A stretch of DNA of 64,000 bases from Isoetes taiwanensis (Eukaryota > Streptophyta > Lycopodiopsida > Isoetales > Isoetaceae). The DNA is taken from the NCBI GenBank assembly GCA_021234155.1, contig JAJEKV010000038.1, positions 9,037,458 to 9,101,457 of the forward strand, in the 5' to 3' direction. The notes under the pieces were generated by a model, which worked only from the letters and a program-made list of their open reading frames with translations, searched no databases and was not told the origin of the DNA. The translations under genes were made by a program, and so were the position numbers. Of the stretch, positions 12,031-24,767 are shown in pieces. The stretch's first letter is position 1; every line of letters starts with the position of its first letter.

Positions 12031-15000
12031 CATACAAACTTCAAGGTGCATGTCCAAGGACTTTCCTGGACAAAAGTACAATAATCAGCTACAAACATTT
12101 CTCTTAATGGGATATGTAGTGGTGATCTTTGCAAATTATTTGAAGTTTTTATATTATCCTTTAGTGTTTGCAAACATGATTCTACTCCACAAGCTGATAT
12201 TTATGGCAGCTAGTCTGGATCAGGTAGAGACGACTAGCAACCCAATGATCCTTCCTTATATAGTAGATTACTTGAGTTACTACGTTGTGCACTAAATCAA
12301 GGAGAAAGGGAAGTGTTGAGTTAATTAAGTTTAGGGATTTGGTAGGGATTCTCCTTTGCCCAAGATTTACAACGTTCCAAGAGAAAACGACTGGAGAAAT
12401 CAAGGAACTCACATGCTTTGCAAAGTACAACCAAATGATGAAGGGTGTTGTTATTTTTTAGTGTGCGCAACTTGGAATTAGTGGTCCAAGACAGGGCCGG
12501 ACAGCCCAAAGCCAAATGAAAGGCAGCACCAATACAACAAAAAAAGGAAGATAAGAGCAAATGAATGAAGCAAGCAAAAAATGGGCCAAAAGATTTTGGC
12601 AAAGATCCAAGGTCCAATCGAGATCTACAAACGAATGAGCTCAAATCTGGTACGTAGGTTCAAATGATGAAAGGGTCATTATCGAGCAAAAAGAGACGGT
12701 TTTGAAGGAAGAAGCCGGCAGAAATCCGGCGGATTTTGGATATTATTTGGCAGCTGGGAAAGGGCCAGAAAGTGCATTCTGGCAGCATCGAATAAAAACC
12801 GATGGGCGGCGGCCTCCACAGTGGCTCGAGAAAAATGTGCCTTAAAATTACCGCCAGCGAGGCAGGGCATCTCGCTGGCGGAAAGAGGCCACCGCCTACA
12901 CGTGTCAGCCTCTTACCCCTCGTCCCTACCACACCAACAAAAATATAATCGTCACCAACAAAAAATATAATCTTGACCCACACAAACAACAATATTAACC
13001 CCCAACACCAACACAAATAACACCGACAATACCACCAACAATACCACCAATAATCTCTCTTTTTTTTCATTAAAGCTTCCGTCGTGCCAACACCCACCCT
13101 CTGCCTGGCCCCCTTTGCCCCTCACATGCTCACCTTCTCCAACCTTGACCCCTTTCTGCCCACCTGTCTGTCGGTCCCTTGCGAGTGTCTCGCCCCAGCA
13201 CAGCTAGATCTGCCTTGATATCTGTTGCATGCTGATTCAATCCAATTTGCACCACACAAATTGTAATATCTGAACCTAACCTCTCAGATCCAATCTTGCT
13301 CTTTCGTTAAATATCCTAACTTATCTATCATTGACTGCTTCTTAATCAAGATGTTTTTTGTAATCGTGGCATCGAAAATCCCATCATGTCTCACACATTT
13401 ACCCATGGGATTTGTCTTCTTGTTCTGGCATTAGGTTTCATGCTTTTAAGATGTTTGGAGTTGTAAAGACCCATGAGATCATATCTAAACTAAAACATCT
13501 AATTTGCTTAAAGCAGTTCCTCTCAAATCAAAACAAACATATGCATTTCAGAATCATAATCTAGGATTTTATGTGTGCGTATGTGTGTGTGTGTGTGTGT
13601 CCATGTAATATTCGAATGAGATACCATTTTTTTTTGGGAAAAGGATATAGATGTTAATGTGATAGCACGATTGATATCTTCTTGTGGTCACATCATAAAA
13701 AGATGTTAAGCATGGGCACAGTTCGTGAATATTCTTAGTTAGTGAAAATCAGAGGAATGCGATATCGGCGATATCGGATGTTCTATCCAGTACATGGAAT
13801 CAAATAAGAGAGAGGATTCATCTTGAAAGCCATGAAAAGAATCTTGTGGCCACAATGCTTTTCTACCCCAATACGTTGGTGCACAAATTTTTAGTGGTCA
13901 TGCCCATTTTAAAAATGCTCTTTCAATGCACACTAAGTCCATGGTAGTTGCAGGCCTTTAAAGAACACAATCCCTAAAAGCATTTGTACTCAACCACAAA
14001 GGTCAATCCAAATTTTATATGGGGATGCCATTGTTGAAATTAAAGATAAGATTTCGATAGAATCTTTATGTGATAGGTTGTTTACAACGAGAAGTCGGCA
14101 TCAAGGACGTGCTTAACCATCAAAATCATGCTATGTTAAAGATAGGCCTAAGGTTGTTTTGAGATCCCAACTTACATCTTTGGACTTGTCATAGTTACCA
14201 TGCATTAGGCACGTCAACATGATCTTTTACACAACATTAGGACCATGTATCAATATTTGTTTTTTTGGACTGCTCGACACCTGCATGTGGCGAGTTGTGT
14301 TGATGGCTAGGAATGTGCAGTTAGTCTGTTCGGAGATGTCGTTAATCAACCTACCATCTCAGACCTTGACATGCTCAAACCGCTAGTTGGACCCGACATG
14401 TTCAAACTGCTTTTTTGCAAGTAACAACATGATCTGAAATGGCACGACGCGAACAAACTTGAAAAGACAATCACCGAGCTCGAGGGGATCAAGAAACATA
14501 GAATAGTCAAAAATGTGGGGAAGTGTTTGGTAGAAGCCAAGGGGCAAAACGTGCATATGGATCAGATGTAGGGCCAAACAGATAGAGCAATACTATTCGA
14601 GCATATATTCGATACAGTTAAGAACTCGCAAAAGTTAAGCCAACTTGGGAGGAAGGTAGTGGAGATCAACTGACTATGTCGACTATGGGGGCAGTTTGTC
14701 TAGGCGGCTCTGATGCAGTAGTAAGCAAGTCAGGGTAAATTGTTCATACTTGTCGGGAGGCCAAGTTACGAGGCAAGTGGCAAGGTGGCAAGTAGGAGGA
14801 ACATTTCTAACGGAGCAAGAGGTTTGCGTGTAATTTTAACATCCAGTGAAGACAAACTAGAGACGATATTTCTAACGGCGGAAACGAGTATTTTTAACGT
14901 CCACTGAAGACAAAGTCGAGGCAACGGTGGGTAATAGTGGGGGAGTGGAGGATATGGAGATGTGTTCTCCATGAAGCAAAACCACGATGGGGGCCAACAT

Positions 15001-15130
15001 GTCCACCACATGGCCAAGGTGGCCAAAATACATTGAGGAATATCCCTTTTGGCGGAAACGGTGCCGTTTTCCCGGCGAGGGAAAAACGCGTTTCCGGCGG
15101 ACTCAGCGCCTTTGAACCACCTTTTAAAAA
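12031..15130. other. Intergenic, no gene recognised
   Basis: Includes a (GT)n run at about 13573-13602 and a decayed pair of direct repeats at 14800-14930 (fttctaacgg-type stretches with cactgaagacaaa, about 66 bp apart). The sequence becomes more GC-rich towards the MAPKKK promoter. No convincing exon, tRNA or transposon ORF was seen. Confidence 0.5.
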
Positions 15131-15173
15131 ATCCTACGTGGCGTCCACGTCCGCAAAAGGTACCACGTAGGAT
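15131..15173. promoter_or_regulatory. ACGT-core (ABRE/G-box-like) palindromic cluster
   Basis: atcctacgtgg (15131-15141) and its exact complement ccacgtaggat (15163-15173) form an 11-bp inverted repeat with a further ccacgtcc between them. That gives three ACGT cores within 43 bp, about 100 bp upstream of the TATA box. ACGT cores are bZIP (ABF/AREB, GBF) sites in plants, and MAPKKK17/18 genes are ABA-induced in Arabidopsis, so this could be an ABA-response module. Confidence 0.6.
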
Positions 15174-15269
15174 AATCCTTTTTTTCTATCATTTATTTCC
15201 CTCTTGCACACTTGCAGAACGACGAAATGGCTACCATAGCTCCGGCGTCCTCTTCTATAACCTTCTTCT

Positions 15270-15277
15270 TATAAATA
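15270..15277 (+). promoter_or_regulatory. TATA box of the MAPKKK gene
   Basis: TATAAATA lies 175 bp upstream of the ATG in a CT-rich context, a normal plant core-promoter layout. Confidence 0.7.
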
Positions 15278-15451
15278 CCCTTCCTTCCTTCTGTCCCACA
15301 GGCGCTTTGCCTTATCTTCCACTTCAATCCGCGGAAAATTTCCCATCTGTTCTTAGTTTTTTTTTCAATCCGTGACCCAATCAATGGCGGGCTTGAATTC
15401 AAATCTGCATTAGACATTCTGCGCGGTTTTTTGTGATCCAGAGCTTCGGAT

Positions 15452-16699
15452 ATGGAAGCTTCAAAGGAAACGGTTAGATCCTGGGTTCGGGGTAGTCTTT
15501 TGGGTGCTGGGTCTTTTGGGCAGGTCAATTTGGCGATGAATGCAGAGAATGGAGGTCTGTTTGCTGTGAAATCTGTTGAATGCACCGATAAGAATAGGGC
15601 CCAATTAATGGCGCTGGAGAATGAGTTAGAAATTTTACAGATATTAGATTCCGATCATGTGGTTAAGTGCCTAGGAGGAGATTGGTCTGACGAAAACGGC
15701 AAAAGGATGAGGAATGTGTTCTTAGAATATGTTCCGGGAGGAAGTCTGGCCGATCTGACAAAAAAATTTGGGGGAAAATTGGAGGAGCAGCTTGTTAGAT
15801 CGTTCACGAGAGGGATTTTACAGGGGATTGAATATCTGCACAGAAGAGGGATTGTTCATGGGGATATAAAAGGGAAAAATGTTCTGGTTGGACTATCGGG
15901 GGTGAAATTGGCAGATTTTGGGGCTGCAACGTATCTGGAGAATGTCTCAGGTTCAGAAATGAAGGGCACTCCTCTGTGGATGGCGCCGGAAGTGGCCAGG
16001 CAGGAATGCAGAGGATCTGCTTCAGATATATGGTCTGTGGGTTGTACAGTAATCGAAATGTTTACAGGCAGAGCTCCTTGGGATTATGTCGACAATCCTT
16101 TCGTGGTTCTCTACCGGATTGGCTGCTCTGATGAAATCCCAGTCATCCCCTGTTCTTTATCTGCTGAAGGGCAGGATTTTCTGAAAAAATGCCTCTGCAG
16201 AGAGCCTTCTGATCGATGGACCACTGCCCAGTTGCTTGCTCATCCTTTTGTTGCCCAAGATTTGCCTGTTCTCTGCAAATCTTCCCCTGTCATTGCCCCT
16301 GGTTCTCCTACCAGTGTTCTTGAATTCGATAATTCTTGGGATAGCAGTGAATCTGTTCCGGTTTTATCCTTAAAAGGTTCTTCTAAAGTGGGAATTTTGA
16401 ATCGGAAGAAGATCGGCTTGAAGAAGAAACAGAGTTTGTCTAAAGGTTCTTCATCCGATCCAGAGAAATCTCATTGCCCTTCTTCGCCCTCTCAATCAGA
16501 TGAGAAATGGGTCGTTGTTAGATCTCCGCAGGGGAAAAATCCGGTGAGGAATTTGTTCGACAGGCTTAGTGATTTTAGATTTCACCCATCTCAGAGCATC
16601 AAATCCGAAGCAAAAAAGAGCACCGATTCCATTTGCTGGTTGAATTCAAGAAAGAATGGCTGTGAAGACCACCGGAACGATCTGAAGTGCAAGTTTTGA
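15452..16699 (+). CDS. MAPKKK17/18/20-class protein kinase
   Basis: An intact, intronless 415-residue Ser/Thr kinase of the plant MEKK-like group. It phosphorylates MAP2Ks (MKK3 for Arabidopsis MAPKKK17/18) in ABA and stress signalling. Visible features are the Gly loop GAGSFG (18-23), ATP Lys40 (AVK), Glu58, the catalytic loop HGDIKGKN (136-143, with Asp138 and HGD instead of HRD), DFG (155-157), and an activation segment ending GTPLWMAPEV. The kinase domain ends near residue 262. The rest is a Ser- and Lys-rich low-complexity tail with a conserved-looking KWVVVRSP. The lack of introns is typical of this subgroup. The first ATG after the TATA box opens the frame, and no upstream in-frame ATG was seen. 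It has no broken motif and is probably functional. Confidence 0.95.
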   Translation: MEASKETVRSWVRGSLLGAGSFGQVNLAMNAENGGLFAVKSVECTDKNRAQLMALENELEILQILDSDHVVKCLGGDWSDENGKRMRNVFLEYVPGGSLADLTKKFGGKLEEQLVRSFTRGILQGIEYLHRRGIVHGDIKGKNVLVGLSGVKLADFGAATYLENVSGSEMKGTPLWMAPEVARQECRGSASDIWSVGCTVIEMFTGRAPWDYVDNPFVVLYRIGCSDEIPVIPCSLSAEGQDFLKKCLCREPSDRWTTAQLLAHPFVAQDLPVLCKSSPVIAPGSPTSVLEFDNSWDSSESVPVLSLKGSSKVGILNRKKIGLKKKQSLSKGSSSDPEKSHCPSSPSQSDEKWVVVRSPQGKNPVRNLFDRLSDFRFHPSQSIKSEAKKSTDSICWLNSRKNGCEDHRNDLKCKF

Positions 16700-19245
16700 T
16701 GCCAGGGGTCCAGCATTGGGATAAAATTCAAATTTTGGAGCAAAGTTTTTATTCCGGAGCCTAATTCCGGTCGGATTGGTTCAACTATGCAAAATTTGGG
16801 CTGCCCAAGCATGAAATTTTGATGGCAAGGGCAGAATCAGGCTGGTGTTGCTCGGATCCAAGAGATTTTCAAGCGGCGCTGCAGAGAATTGAAGCGGGTG
16901 TTATGCTTCGTTCCCAAATTTGGGAAATCAAGACACCCCAGCACAGTTTACTCCTTGATTTTTGTAGATTATTGTAAAACCTTGGGTTTAGCCATTGCTG
17001 CCCAATTCTTGTACATTGTCATGAAAGAGGCAAACACACAAGCATTTCGTCAACATTTCTGTCCACATTTTTTGTCTATCTTTTTCCATTGTCTACTTTC
17101 CAAGATTGACTTATTCCTATTAAACTTAAATTTTACATTGACTTATTCTCATTACACCTAATTTTTGCCTAATCCTTTGACTTCTCATCCCTAAACAAAA
17201 AATTTTCAACACATGTTTTTCCTCCCATTTGACTTTTCACCTCCTATGTTGTACAACACTAATCCTTGGTTTGACTTTTGGAAGCCCCAGTTGGCATATG
17301 ACTTGGCACGTTTTTTATTAGGTGGTAGATATTATGGATACCTTGTAGGTGAGTGGGGAGTTTAAAAGTGGTTCTTTGTATTTTAGTGCAAGTTGTAGAA
17401 AAGGCTGTTGTTTATTCAGGTTATCTACATGTTTGGTGTCTTTTAGCTCTTTTTGCTTCAGGGCAATATGGCAAGTTGTTCTCCTGACTACTTTGTCTTG
17501 GAAGGAGATTTTTCCTTGTAGTCAATATGTGGCATCTTTGTGATCCAAATATCCACTCAATGGCGAGGTAGAGATTCGATCCTTGGGTTTTTTCAAATAA
17601 TTCTGACCGTTCGTTTTCTTAAAATAAACTGACCCCATCTTCACGATTCATGTTTGGGAACCAGTTCACGTTGCTAGAACATCAGAACATGCTCAAATCT
17701 GAGTAGCATACACTTACGTCACTTGTTACCCAATTCATGGCCCACTTTCTTATTATTCCTACTTTGCTCTTACACTTGATCTTTACCCAGCTCATGGGTC
17801 CCCACTTTCTCATTATAACCATCCTTTTCACACTTCATGTTTAGATTAAACACGATTTTTACAACCTCACCTTCATCTGATGCTCAATTTCCTTTCTGAT
17901 CATGCTAACGTGACATGATCCTGCTATCTTTCTTACGTCCTTCCTTTCATTCATGTTCTCGTGCATCATGAGCACCAATGCAACATATTCTCTGGCGTGC
18001 AACTTGTATCGCCCCACATTTTGTTTGTCCTTTCCTCTTACACCTTTTTCAACTCTTACTCCACTACAATTATATAATTTTCATTCCTCTTTTGTTACTC
18101 TTCATTCAAAGTTACGATATTTTTATGACCTATCTTCCTTTCTTCAAGTATGAAAGAAGGATCATTAAGTTCAAAGTGGCTCATAAAAGTTCATTTATAG
18201 AATGGAGTTGGATTGACTTAATTAATTTTTAAACTACGAAGAGCAAAGGTCCATGGACCCAAATAAGGGATGATGGAAAAAGAATATAATGCCAACCATT
18301 GGCTTAAACATTTTAGATAAAAAACAATGAAGTTCATCTTATACACCAAACGAGAATATAATAACTAAGAATCATGCGATTCAGTTGTGTCATCTTTTTT
18401 GTTCTTTGTGGTGGTGGTAGGGGGTAGCAAAGCCCATTGTTCCTTATGCTATCGTCAACAAACAAGTTGGAGGATACCCTCTTATGCCAACTCGAATGAA
18501 AATGATTCAAACTTTTACTTGAAACTTGATGAGATGGATAGTGAAAATAGAGGATCCATAAAGCATCAGTGTTTATTTATTTATTTATTTATTTTTCTAT
18601 TTTTATTTTTTATTTTTTATGTGTGTCTTTGACATACTCTAATATGAGTTAAGAAATGAAAAATAGATGTCTAGCTTTGCAATAAAGTAGATAAAAAATA
18701 ACGTGCCTATTCTTCTTGGGTTGCAACGAAGCAATGAAGCCATCATTCATTTATTGGGATTTTGACTGTTCCAAAATCACAACACTTTGGTGCATAATTA
18801 GGGCATGAGTTGCTGTGAAGCCTCATTTGTAATGTGCAGGTAAATGTATGTATTACATTATTGTTTTCACTTTATTAAAAATCCATGGTGAAATTCATTG
18901 CGCTGATGTAAATACAAACAAACTTATTGAACAGACAATGCATAAAATGATACAATATTGTAGGTTTTTTTTTTATCTAACAATTAGAAAATAAAGCCCT
19001 TTCTTGTACATATTTTTCTAAGTCCTATCTAACTCTAGATGCTCTAGAACAACATCAACCATAGTTTTGTTTGTAGCAAGACCTCTCATAACATATATGA
19101 ATTTAAGAAAGAAATCATCGCTCTCAAAGTTGTCTGGATGATAAGGAGATGGATTAAGTGCTTGAGTTTGATTAAAGAGTCACTTAAGTGCATCATCATC
19201 TACGATGATTATGTCATCCTTCTCGATTCCAAGATGATCCATCAT
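16700..19245. other. MAPKKK 3' region and intergenic DNA
   Basis: The first 200-300 bp probably hold the MAPKKK 3' UTR. The rest is AT-rich with a (TTTA)n run at about 18569-18600. No gene was recognised. Confidence 0.5.
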
Positions 19246-20621
19246 TGTGATGCTCTTCGGACCTATACGATGCTCCCATTGTATACATACAGGAAATTCC
19301 CCTCCCATAGCGACCTCGTCACCACAGGAAGGCCCTCCGTTGACCTCGGACCACTTGTGATGGCCAAGTGCCCGAGTGAAGGACACGGAGGTGTCATTCA
19401 CCTCACGCCTTCTATGGGAACCCTATATATTGGAAGCGTATGTACAAGTTAGCATCTAGCATACAAAACATATAATATCATACCACCACGAAGGGTGGTC
19501 CATCCATTATCAATATGAATAACATCCCAACAACAATATGCAATGCATCAAATGGGGCCCTAACCCAAGCTCAGACTCCAGGGAATCAATCGACGGTCAA
19601 GACCTCCAGATAACAACAGATGGAATCATGACAATGGCGTTGGCTCGCATAGAACAATGGCTATGGTAGTCCGCTCCATCCGCCCCTCCTGTGCACACTT
19701 TGCAGATAGGCTGAATCACACTATAACATGGCTGTAGCCTTCCGAAGATGTAATCTCATGGAGTCACCCTATGAGACTACTCCAAGTTACATCTCCTAGG
19801 CCAGTTGGTCTCTGTGGACGATAAAATCATATTCTATTCTATTCTTGGTCCGATGAGGCAGGAAACGTCCCTTACGCAATGACCAACTATAGACCTAACC
19901 ACAATAGGGAGCCTTATAGCCGCGCTAGGCAAGGTCCCACCCCCACTTCACCACCATGATCCTTGTCTGGTGCTCAGCTATCATTGACAGCCAGGAGGGC
20001 TCTTGTGCACAGGCCGCATTTAATGGGGGGGTTCTAACTAGGAGTATCTCCAGATCTAGATAGCTTTTATGTCTCTACTCCTTTTAATCCAATACAACAC
20101 AAGAACAAAATGAGAAAACGGCAATCAGATACAAACATCCATCATTATAAGTAGACTATAGAATAGAATCTAATCATCTATCTACTCAAACAAGGGTCAA
20201 AAGAATACAAGCTATTTATAAAACTAATCGGTATCATAGCTATCTCTCTGGTCCTCCATCCTTCTGGCTGGAACCAAGGTGAGCAGCAGCTCCTTCTCCA
20301 CCAATTTTCCCCAAATTGATTTGGGGATAATTGGGATCCCAATTTGGGTGTCCCAAATTAGCAAGCTTGCCTTGCCCAATCGATTTGGGCCAGGTGGCAA
20401 CTCTAGATTGGTTATTATTGATTAATCTAATATTTTAACCCCTTATAATATTAGGTTAAGCCCTAAATTCGAATTAGGGTTTAGGGTTAGGTTTCCACCT
20501 TAATAATTAATGATTAACATAGCTATCCTTAACTTATGAATAATTAATGCACTATTAATTATTCATAGTGACGTGTCATGTATTTATACACAAAAGACGT
20601 ATAAATACGTGGAACGTCACA
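19246..20621 (-). mobile_element. LTR of an LTR retrotransposon, about 1.38 kb
   Basis: On the minus strand the sequence TGTGACGTTCC... begins right after a purine-rich tract (complement of 20622-20632, AAGGAGGGGAGAA), the standard polypurine-tract/LTR junction of plant Gypsy elements. The other end reads ...GCATCACA, giving TG...CA termini. The order of short matches agrees with the split LTR at 51512-54930 (gtgtcattcacc/gtgtcattcatc, ctttgcagataggctga/ctttgcaaataggctga), which supports both. The left boundary is an inference from that match. Confidence 0.6.
19811..19844 (+). mobile_element. 34-bp ultra-truncated non-LTR insertion with TSD
   Basis: The segment GTGGACGATAAAA plus (ATTCT)n is bracketed by ttggtc at 19805-19810 and 19845-19850. 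The related LTR near 54580 has only one tc/cgatgaggcagg junction here and lacks the insert, so the empty site can be compared. This is a retrotransposon 3' end so heavily 5'-truncated that almost only the tail remains. Confidence 0.7.
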
Positions 20622-22888
20622 TTCTCCCCTCCTTAAAAAGATGTTATCCCAGCATCGAGAAAAGACCACGCAATCATGGGTTGCAGTGGGATAACATATC
20701 ACATGTTACAATGAAAAGGCTCCCTTCCTTGAAGAAGACAACAGAGGACCGAAGGGTACAGGATAGTTTGAAAATTGAAACAACTTGGAAGGATTTAGCA
20801 AAATGCTTAACAAATTGCTAAGTGGTGGTGGAAAAGCCAATACAAAGTTCATATGAGATCTGACATTGTGATGCATGGGAAGCTCAAAAGATATTAGAAT
20901 AAATCCAATATGAATCACGAATATGAGTCCGTAGAATAATTCCTAGACCTGGAACAGAACGTGGTGGTAAGAGTATAAGTTGTAGAGAGATTATCATCGT
21001 CAAAGTGATCAAATTTGAAAATGATATGTAATGTGCAATTCATAATTCTAAGAGAATTCACAAACGTTAGCATGAGTTTATGAAAAGAGTGTAATACACA
21101 AGTGCTATCTCACAGCGAGACTTATATAAAATGAAACGTGAGAGAAGATGAAATTAATGGTGGCAATGTATGCGTCGATATGAGAATTTGAGAGGCATTA
21201 ATGTTAATAATATCGAAAGACTCTTTAAAAGATGACACAGGTTGCGTAGCAACCGTTTTTTATACATCGGAGTAGCTTGTATTATAATGTGGATTGACTC
21301 GAGTAAATTGCACTGTTAGAAAATAAAAGTGTGAGTTTCCGGGCACAAGGTATATCGTACAAAACAATGATACTATGAGGTTTTAGCTTAGTTATGAATT
21401 AAGCGTGACCTGATGGAAAAAGAATTGATTTGGTGATATGGAAGCTGATGTAGCTTCATAGAGAACGGTGAGGGCAGTCATACGTCTGCTCCTCAGAAGG
21501 TATAGAGAGAGACAAGCACAAACATAGTACATGTAGATACTATAGTATGAGATTTGCATAGCAAGCTGGGTTAGGTAAAGGTCGGCTAGAGATTTTAAAT
21601 ATCCTATGAGGACATAGGGAATGTCAAGACAACATTGTGACAAGAAGGAAAACCATTTTTTAATCATTGACTAGCTAAGTGACCCTGTCTATCAAGGATA
21701 GTCACGTGGAATGGATATGAGAGTTCGTGTAGAAGGGCTAAATGTTGAAAATAAGAAGTAGTAAGGTATCCTTAGTTTGGATCCATACCCCAAAGAATTG
21801 CTAGCACGATGTTTGTGATCGTATTGAATCAATGGAAGTTAAACGACCGAGAAAGGCATACTTAATAATGGCGAGGATTGATTTGTCATGTGGCATACAT
21901 ATTGCCACTCAACGTAAAAGGAGACTGGCTATAGCGCCATGTAGTTGAGGGAGAAGCGGTGTATGATTATCTGCCATATAATACGTTAGAGAGGTACTAT
22001 ACTAATGTGGAAACTGGATTATAAATATCCAGCTTATGAAAGAACAGATTATAAAAATACGCCTAAGTTGTATTTCGTAAGGAGGCTGATGCTTCTAAGG
22101 TGTGCAATATAGATGCAAGGGTATGCATGAGTAAGACGAGAACGTATGGAATGTAGTTTCCAGACAAGGTCAAGAGAATCGAAGTCGAACTGAACGAAAG
22201 CGAGACTAAGCGTTTTATAAGACCGTTGGAATGGAAGACGACAATTGCTAGTAGAAGGCGCAATTGTCTAAAAGCTGCAAGGTATGCTGGAGCTTTGGTG
22301 AAGCTATACTATGAAGGAAAGTTGACCTCCAACCAATGATGCATTAGGGAGGCAAGTAATATATCCACACGGCAAGTGTGAGACATGGGGAGCTTGAAAG
22401 TTGTTATAAACAACATTTCAAATATAGGGAAGTTGAAGGGACACTTTGAGTAGTCCAAAGTGTGGAATATGAACAAGGTGGATGCCCAATGAACATCTCA
22501 CGAAGGAGAGTGTGCTCTAGACTTCGTATCGTGTGTGTATCTCGAGGAGTATGTCCTCGGTGGTATATGTGTACTAGGACCATTTAATACGCGTACTAGG
22601 ACCATTTAATGGTGAAGCATAACAACAAAAAGAAAGGGTGTATAATTGAACTTCTAGTTGACTTTCCATATGAATACGAAAATAATGAAGATAAGAGTTC
22701 CTATACTAGAGGTTAATCATGTCCACTAGGAAGTTAGGGTGGCATCTCTGTGGAATTTGTGATTAGAGCTTGAGGATCAAGTCGAACTAGGTTCTTTTTC
22801 TATGTGTATGAATCAGAGACTCTAGAAAGTGTGGTGTTAAAACCACAACGTGTATGGTACAAGCTAACAAATTATGGTGGATAACATC
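20622..22888. other. Internal region next to the LTR, no coding sequence seen
   Basis: It starts with the polypurine tract (20622-20632). No gag, protease, integrase or RT motif is visible in any frame over 2.2 kb, so the element is non-autonomous, truncated or very decayed. A 22-bp direct repeat (actaggaccatttaat) occurs near 22575-22610. Confidence 0.45.
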
Positions 22889-22889
22889 A

Positions 22890-23330
22890 TCCAATTACCT
22901 TAGAGTCCAAATTTGTGGTGAGGTTCTATGAGTCTTATCCTCTACTCGAACCCAAGACCTACGGTGTGAACTAACGATAACCTAATGCTTTGCATTGACT
23001 ACCCAGGACATATAGTTAATATATGGAGATCTAACAGCTTGCTTTCCTTTCTTCAAGGCATTGATAACGTTGTTGGAGATTACGTAGGGCATATCTCTCG
23101 AAACTCTAATAGGCTAATGCTAAAGAGTGTCATTTGAAGTTTGGCATTGCAAAATTGGCATTTATTTGCTAGCTTCCAGCAACTATTGGACACCCACTAT
23201 ATAAGATATGATTATTTGTTTTTAATACTATATTTTTGGTGCTAGACAAACCTATTATCAACCATTACTATCATCTTCTATTATTACCAAAGCATAATCA
23301 ACCATTACTATCCCATTTTTGCCATTTTGG
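22890..23330 (-). repeat. Dispersed about 440-bp repeat, copy 2 (inverted)
   Basis: Inverted relative to copy 1 at 11592-12030, with the same internal order of shared blocks and the same tRNA-like boxes (complement of 22930-23000). Confidence 0.75.
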
Positions 23331-23400
23331 AATGGAATAGAATAGAATAGAATAGAATAGAATAGAATAGAATAGAATGAGTTTTTATCGTCCACTCCGA
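23331..23400 (-). repeat. (ATTCT)n-tailed non-LTR 3' end
   Basis: Read on the minus strand, GTGGACGATAAAAAC is followed by about ten ATTCT units. The end matches the 34-bp insert at 19811-19844 and the tail at 44577-44611, so it is the 3' terminus of the same family. The body extends to higher coordinates by an unknown length. Confidence 0.65.
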
Positions 23401-24414
23401 CTAATTGGCCTATGGGACCCAAACAAAGAGAACAACAAATGTATTACGGTCAGGATTAATAAACCCCCAGTTCAAAGAATTTTCGAGGGCAAAACCTTTG
23501 TAGTAATAGGTACGCTGCGAAACAATGAGAAACCAGGGTACAATTTATTATCACCCCAAAGGACATATCTGAATGTGTGTATCCAAGACCTCTTGAAGAT
23601 ATAATCTCAATAAGCCCACTGAGGGTGTGTTTAGTAACACAGCTGGTTGGGCGAGACCAATTGAACATATCATGCCCGGATTTGATCAAATGTTGTATAG
23701 GTCTGAAGAGCATGGTTTTCATCCTCGATGGTTCTGTGTTAGTGACAGTGACAAATTCTGTCCTTGCATGCCTTCTGAGTCCACCTACATGTCTCAATGT
23801 GGAGGCAATGTGCACTCGTGGAAATGGAGGCTCTACCCCCCGTTACTTTGCGGGCAAAGGTACACGTAGATAGCGATGTGGGCCTCGTGTGATCATAGGA
23901 TTAATCTGCTGCTGGTAGTGTGCTATGCCAGTGTACCCGTATTCTAGAGTTTGCTAAGGAACTCTTTCCTTCTAGCAGGCTTTGAGGCAATGTGGGCCCA
24001 GTGCCACGATATAAACAAGGTTGAAGAGACGAGCATCACCCATATCAACCACCTTCTAAAAGTAGATGATATGGCGGTCCAGTGTGGCCCTTTGAAGGGG
24101 TAAGAAACCTATCTCCTACAACAAAATCTGATATGCGACTGTGGTCTTCACCCCAAGTGCCCGAGCTAAGCATATGTTCTGCACATACTCCAGATCAATC
24201 TAGGTGGCACAGAACATCAGCTGGCCCAAACCTCAACTTTGTATAAGAGAACATGCTCTATCAACGCCCGAAACAAGTGCGACTGATGGCTCCAAGCTGA
24301 TAGAAGTTTTCGAAGTTATATAGCTAGGAGATTCCCAAGTCTCTACCTTAGAATTATCAACCACGTTTCTTATTAAGCTTAAATAATGAACCAAAGATAT
24401 TGTAATGGTCGGAA
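23401..24414. other. Probable body of the non-LTR element and flank
   Basis: Non-coding sequence between the (ATTCT)n-tailed end and the Copia LTR. Some of it presumably belongs to that element, but no reverse-transcriptase motif is visible. Confidence 0.35.
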
Positions 24415-24767
24415 TGATCGAATGAACAGCAAATAAATTATAGCCCAAGTGAACAGTGTATATTTCAAAGACAAATGCTAATTTTCGGTCCATTCTGTTG
24501 TGCCGCTGAACAATCCGATTACTTCCTTTCTCTGATCAAATCACAGTTGCTACAGAATACAATCTACAAAGCCAAGGTACAACTGCATCTGTCAATCTCG
24601 GTGATCAGAATTCTTCTCTGTAGTTGGCACCTGGCCCGATATCTTCTGCACTTTCTTAAACAGCTTTTTAATTACATGTATATTCGTTCGGTTTTATGAA
24701 TCGATGACACCCCAGTATTTCCTAGCAACCCTGAGTTAAGACATGAAAAACTTCACAAACCTTTACA
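24415..24767 (-). repeat. Copia 3' LTR
   Basis: 353 bp, TG...CA on the minus strand, next to the polypurine tract on its right. It matches 29185-29541 almost throughout. Confidence 0.92.

Noticed and set aside
20622-22888. Gypsy gag-pol expected beside the LTR
   Set aside because: No protease, RT, integrase or zinc-knuckle motif in any frame, so only the LTR/polypurine junction is called.
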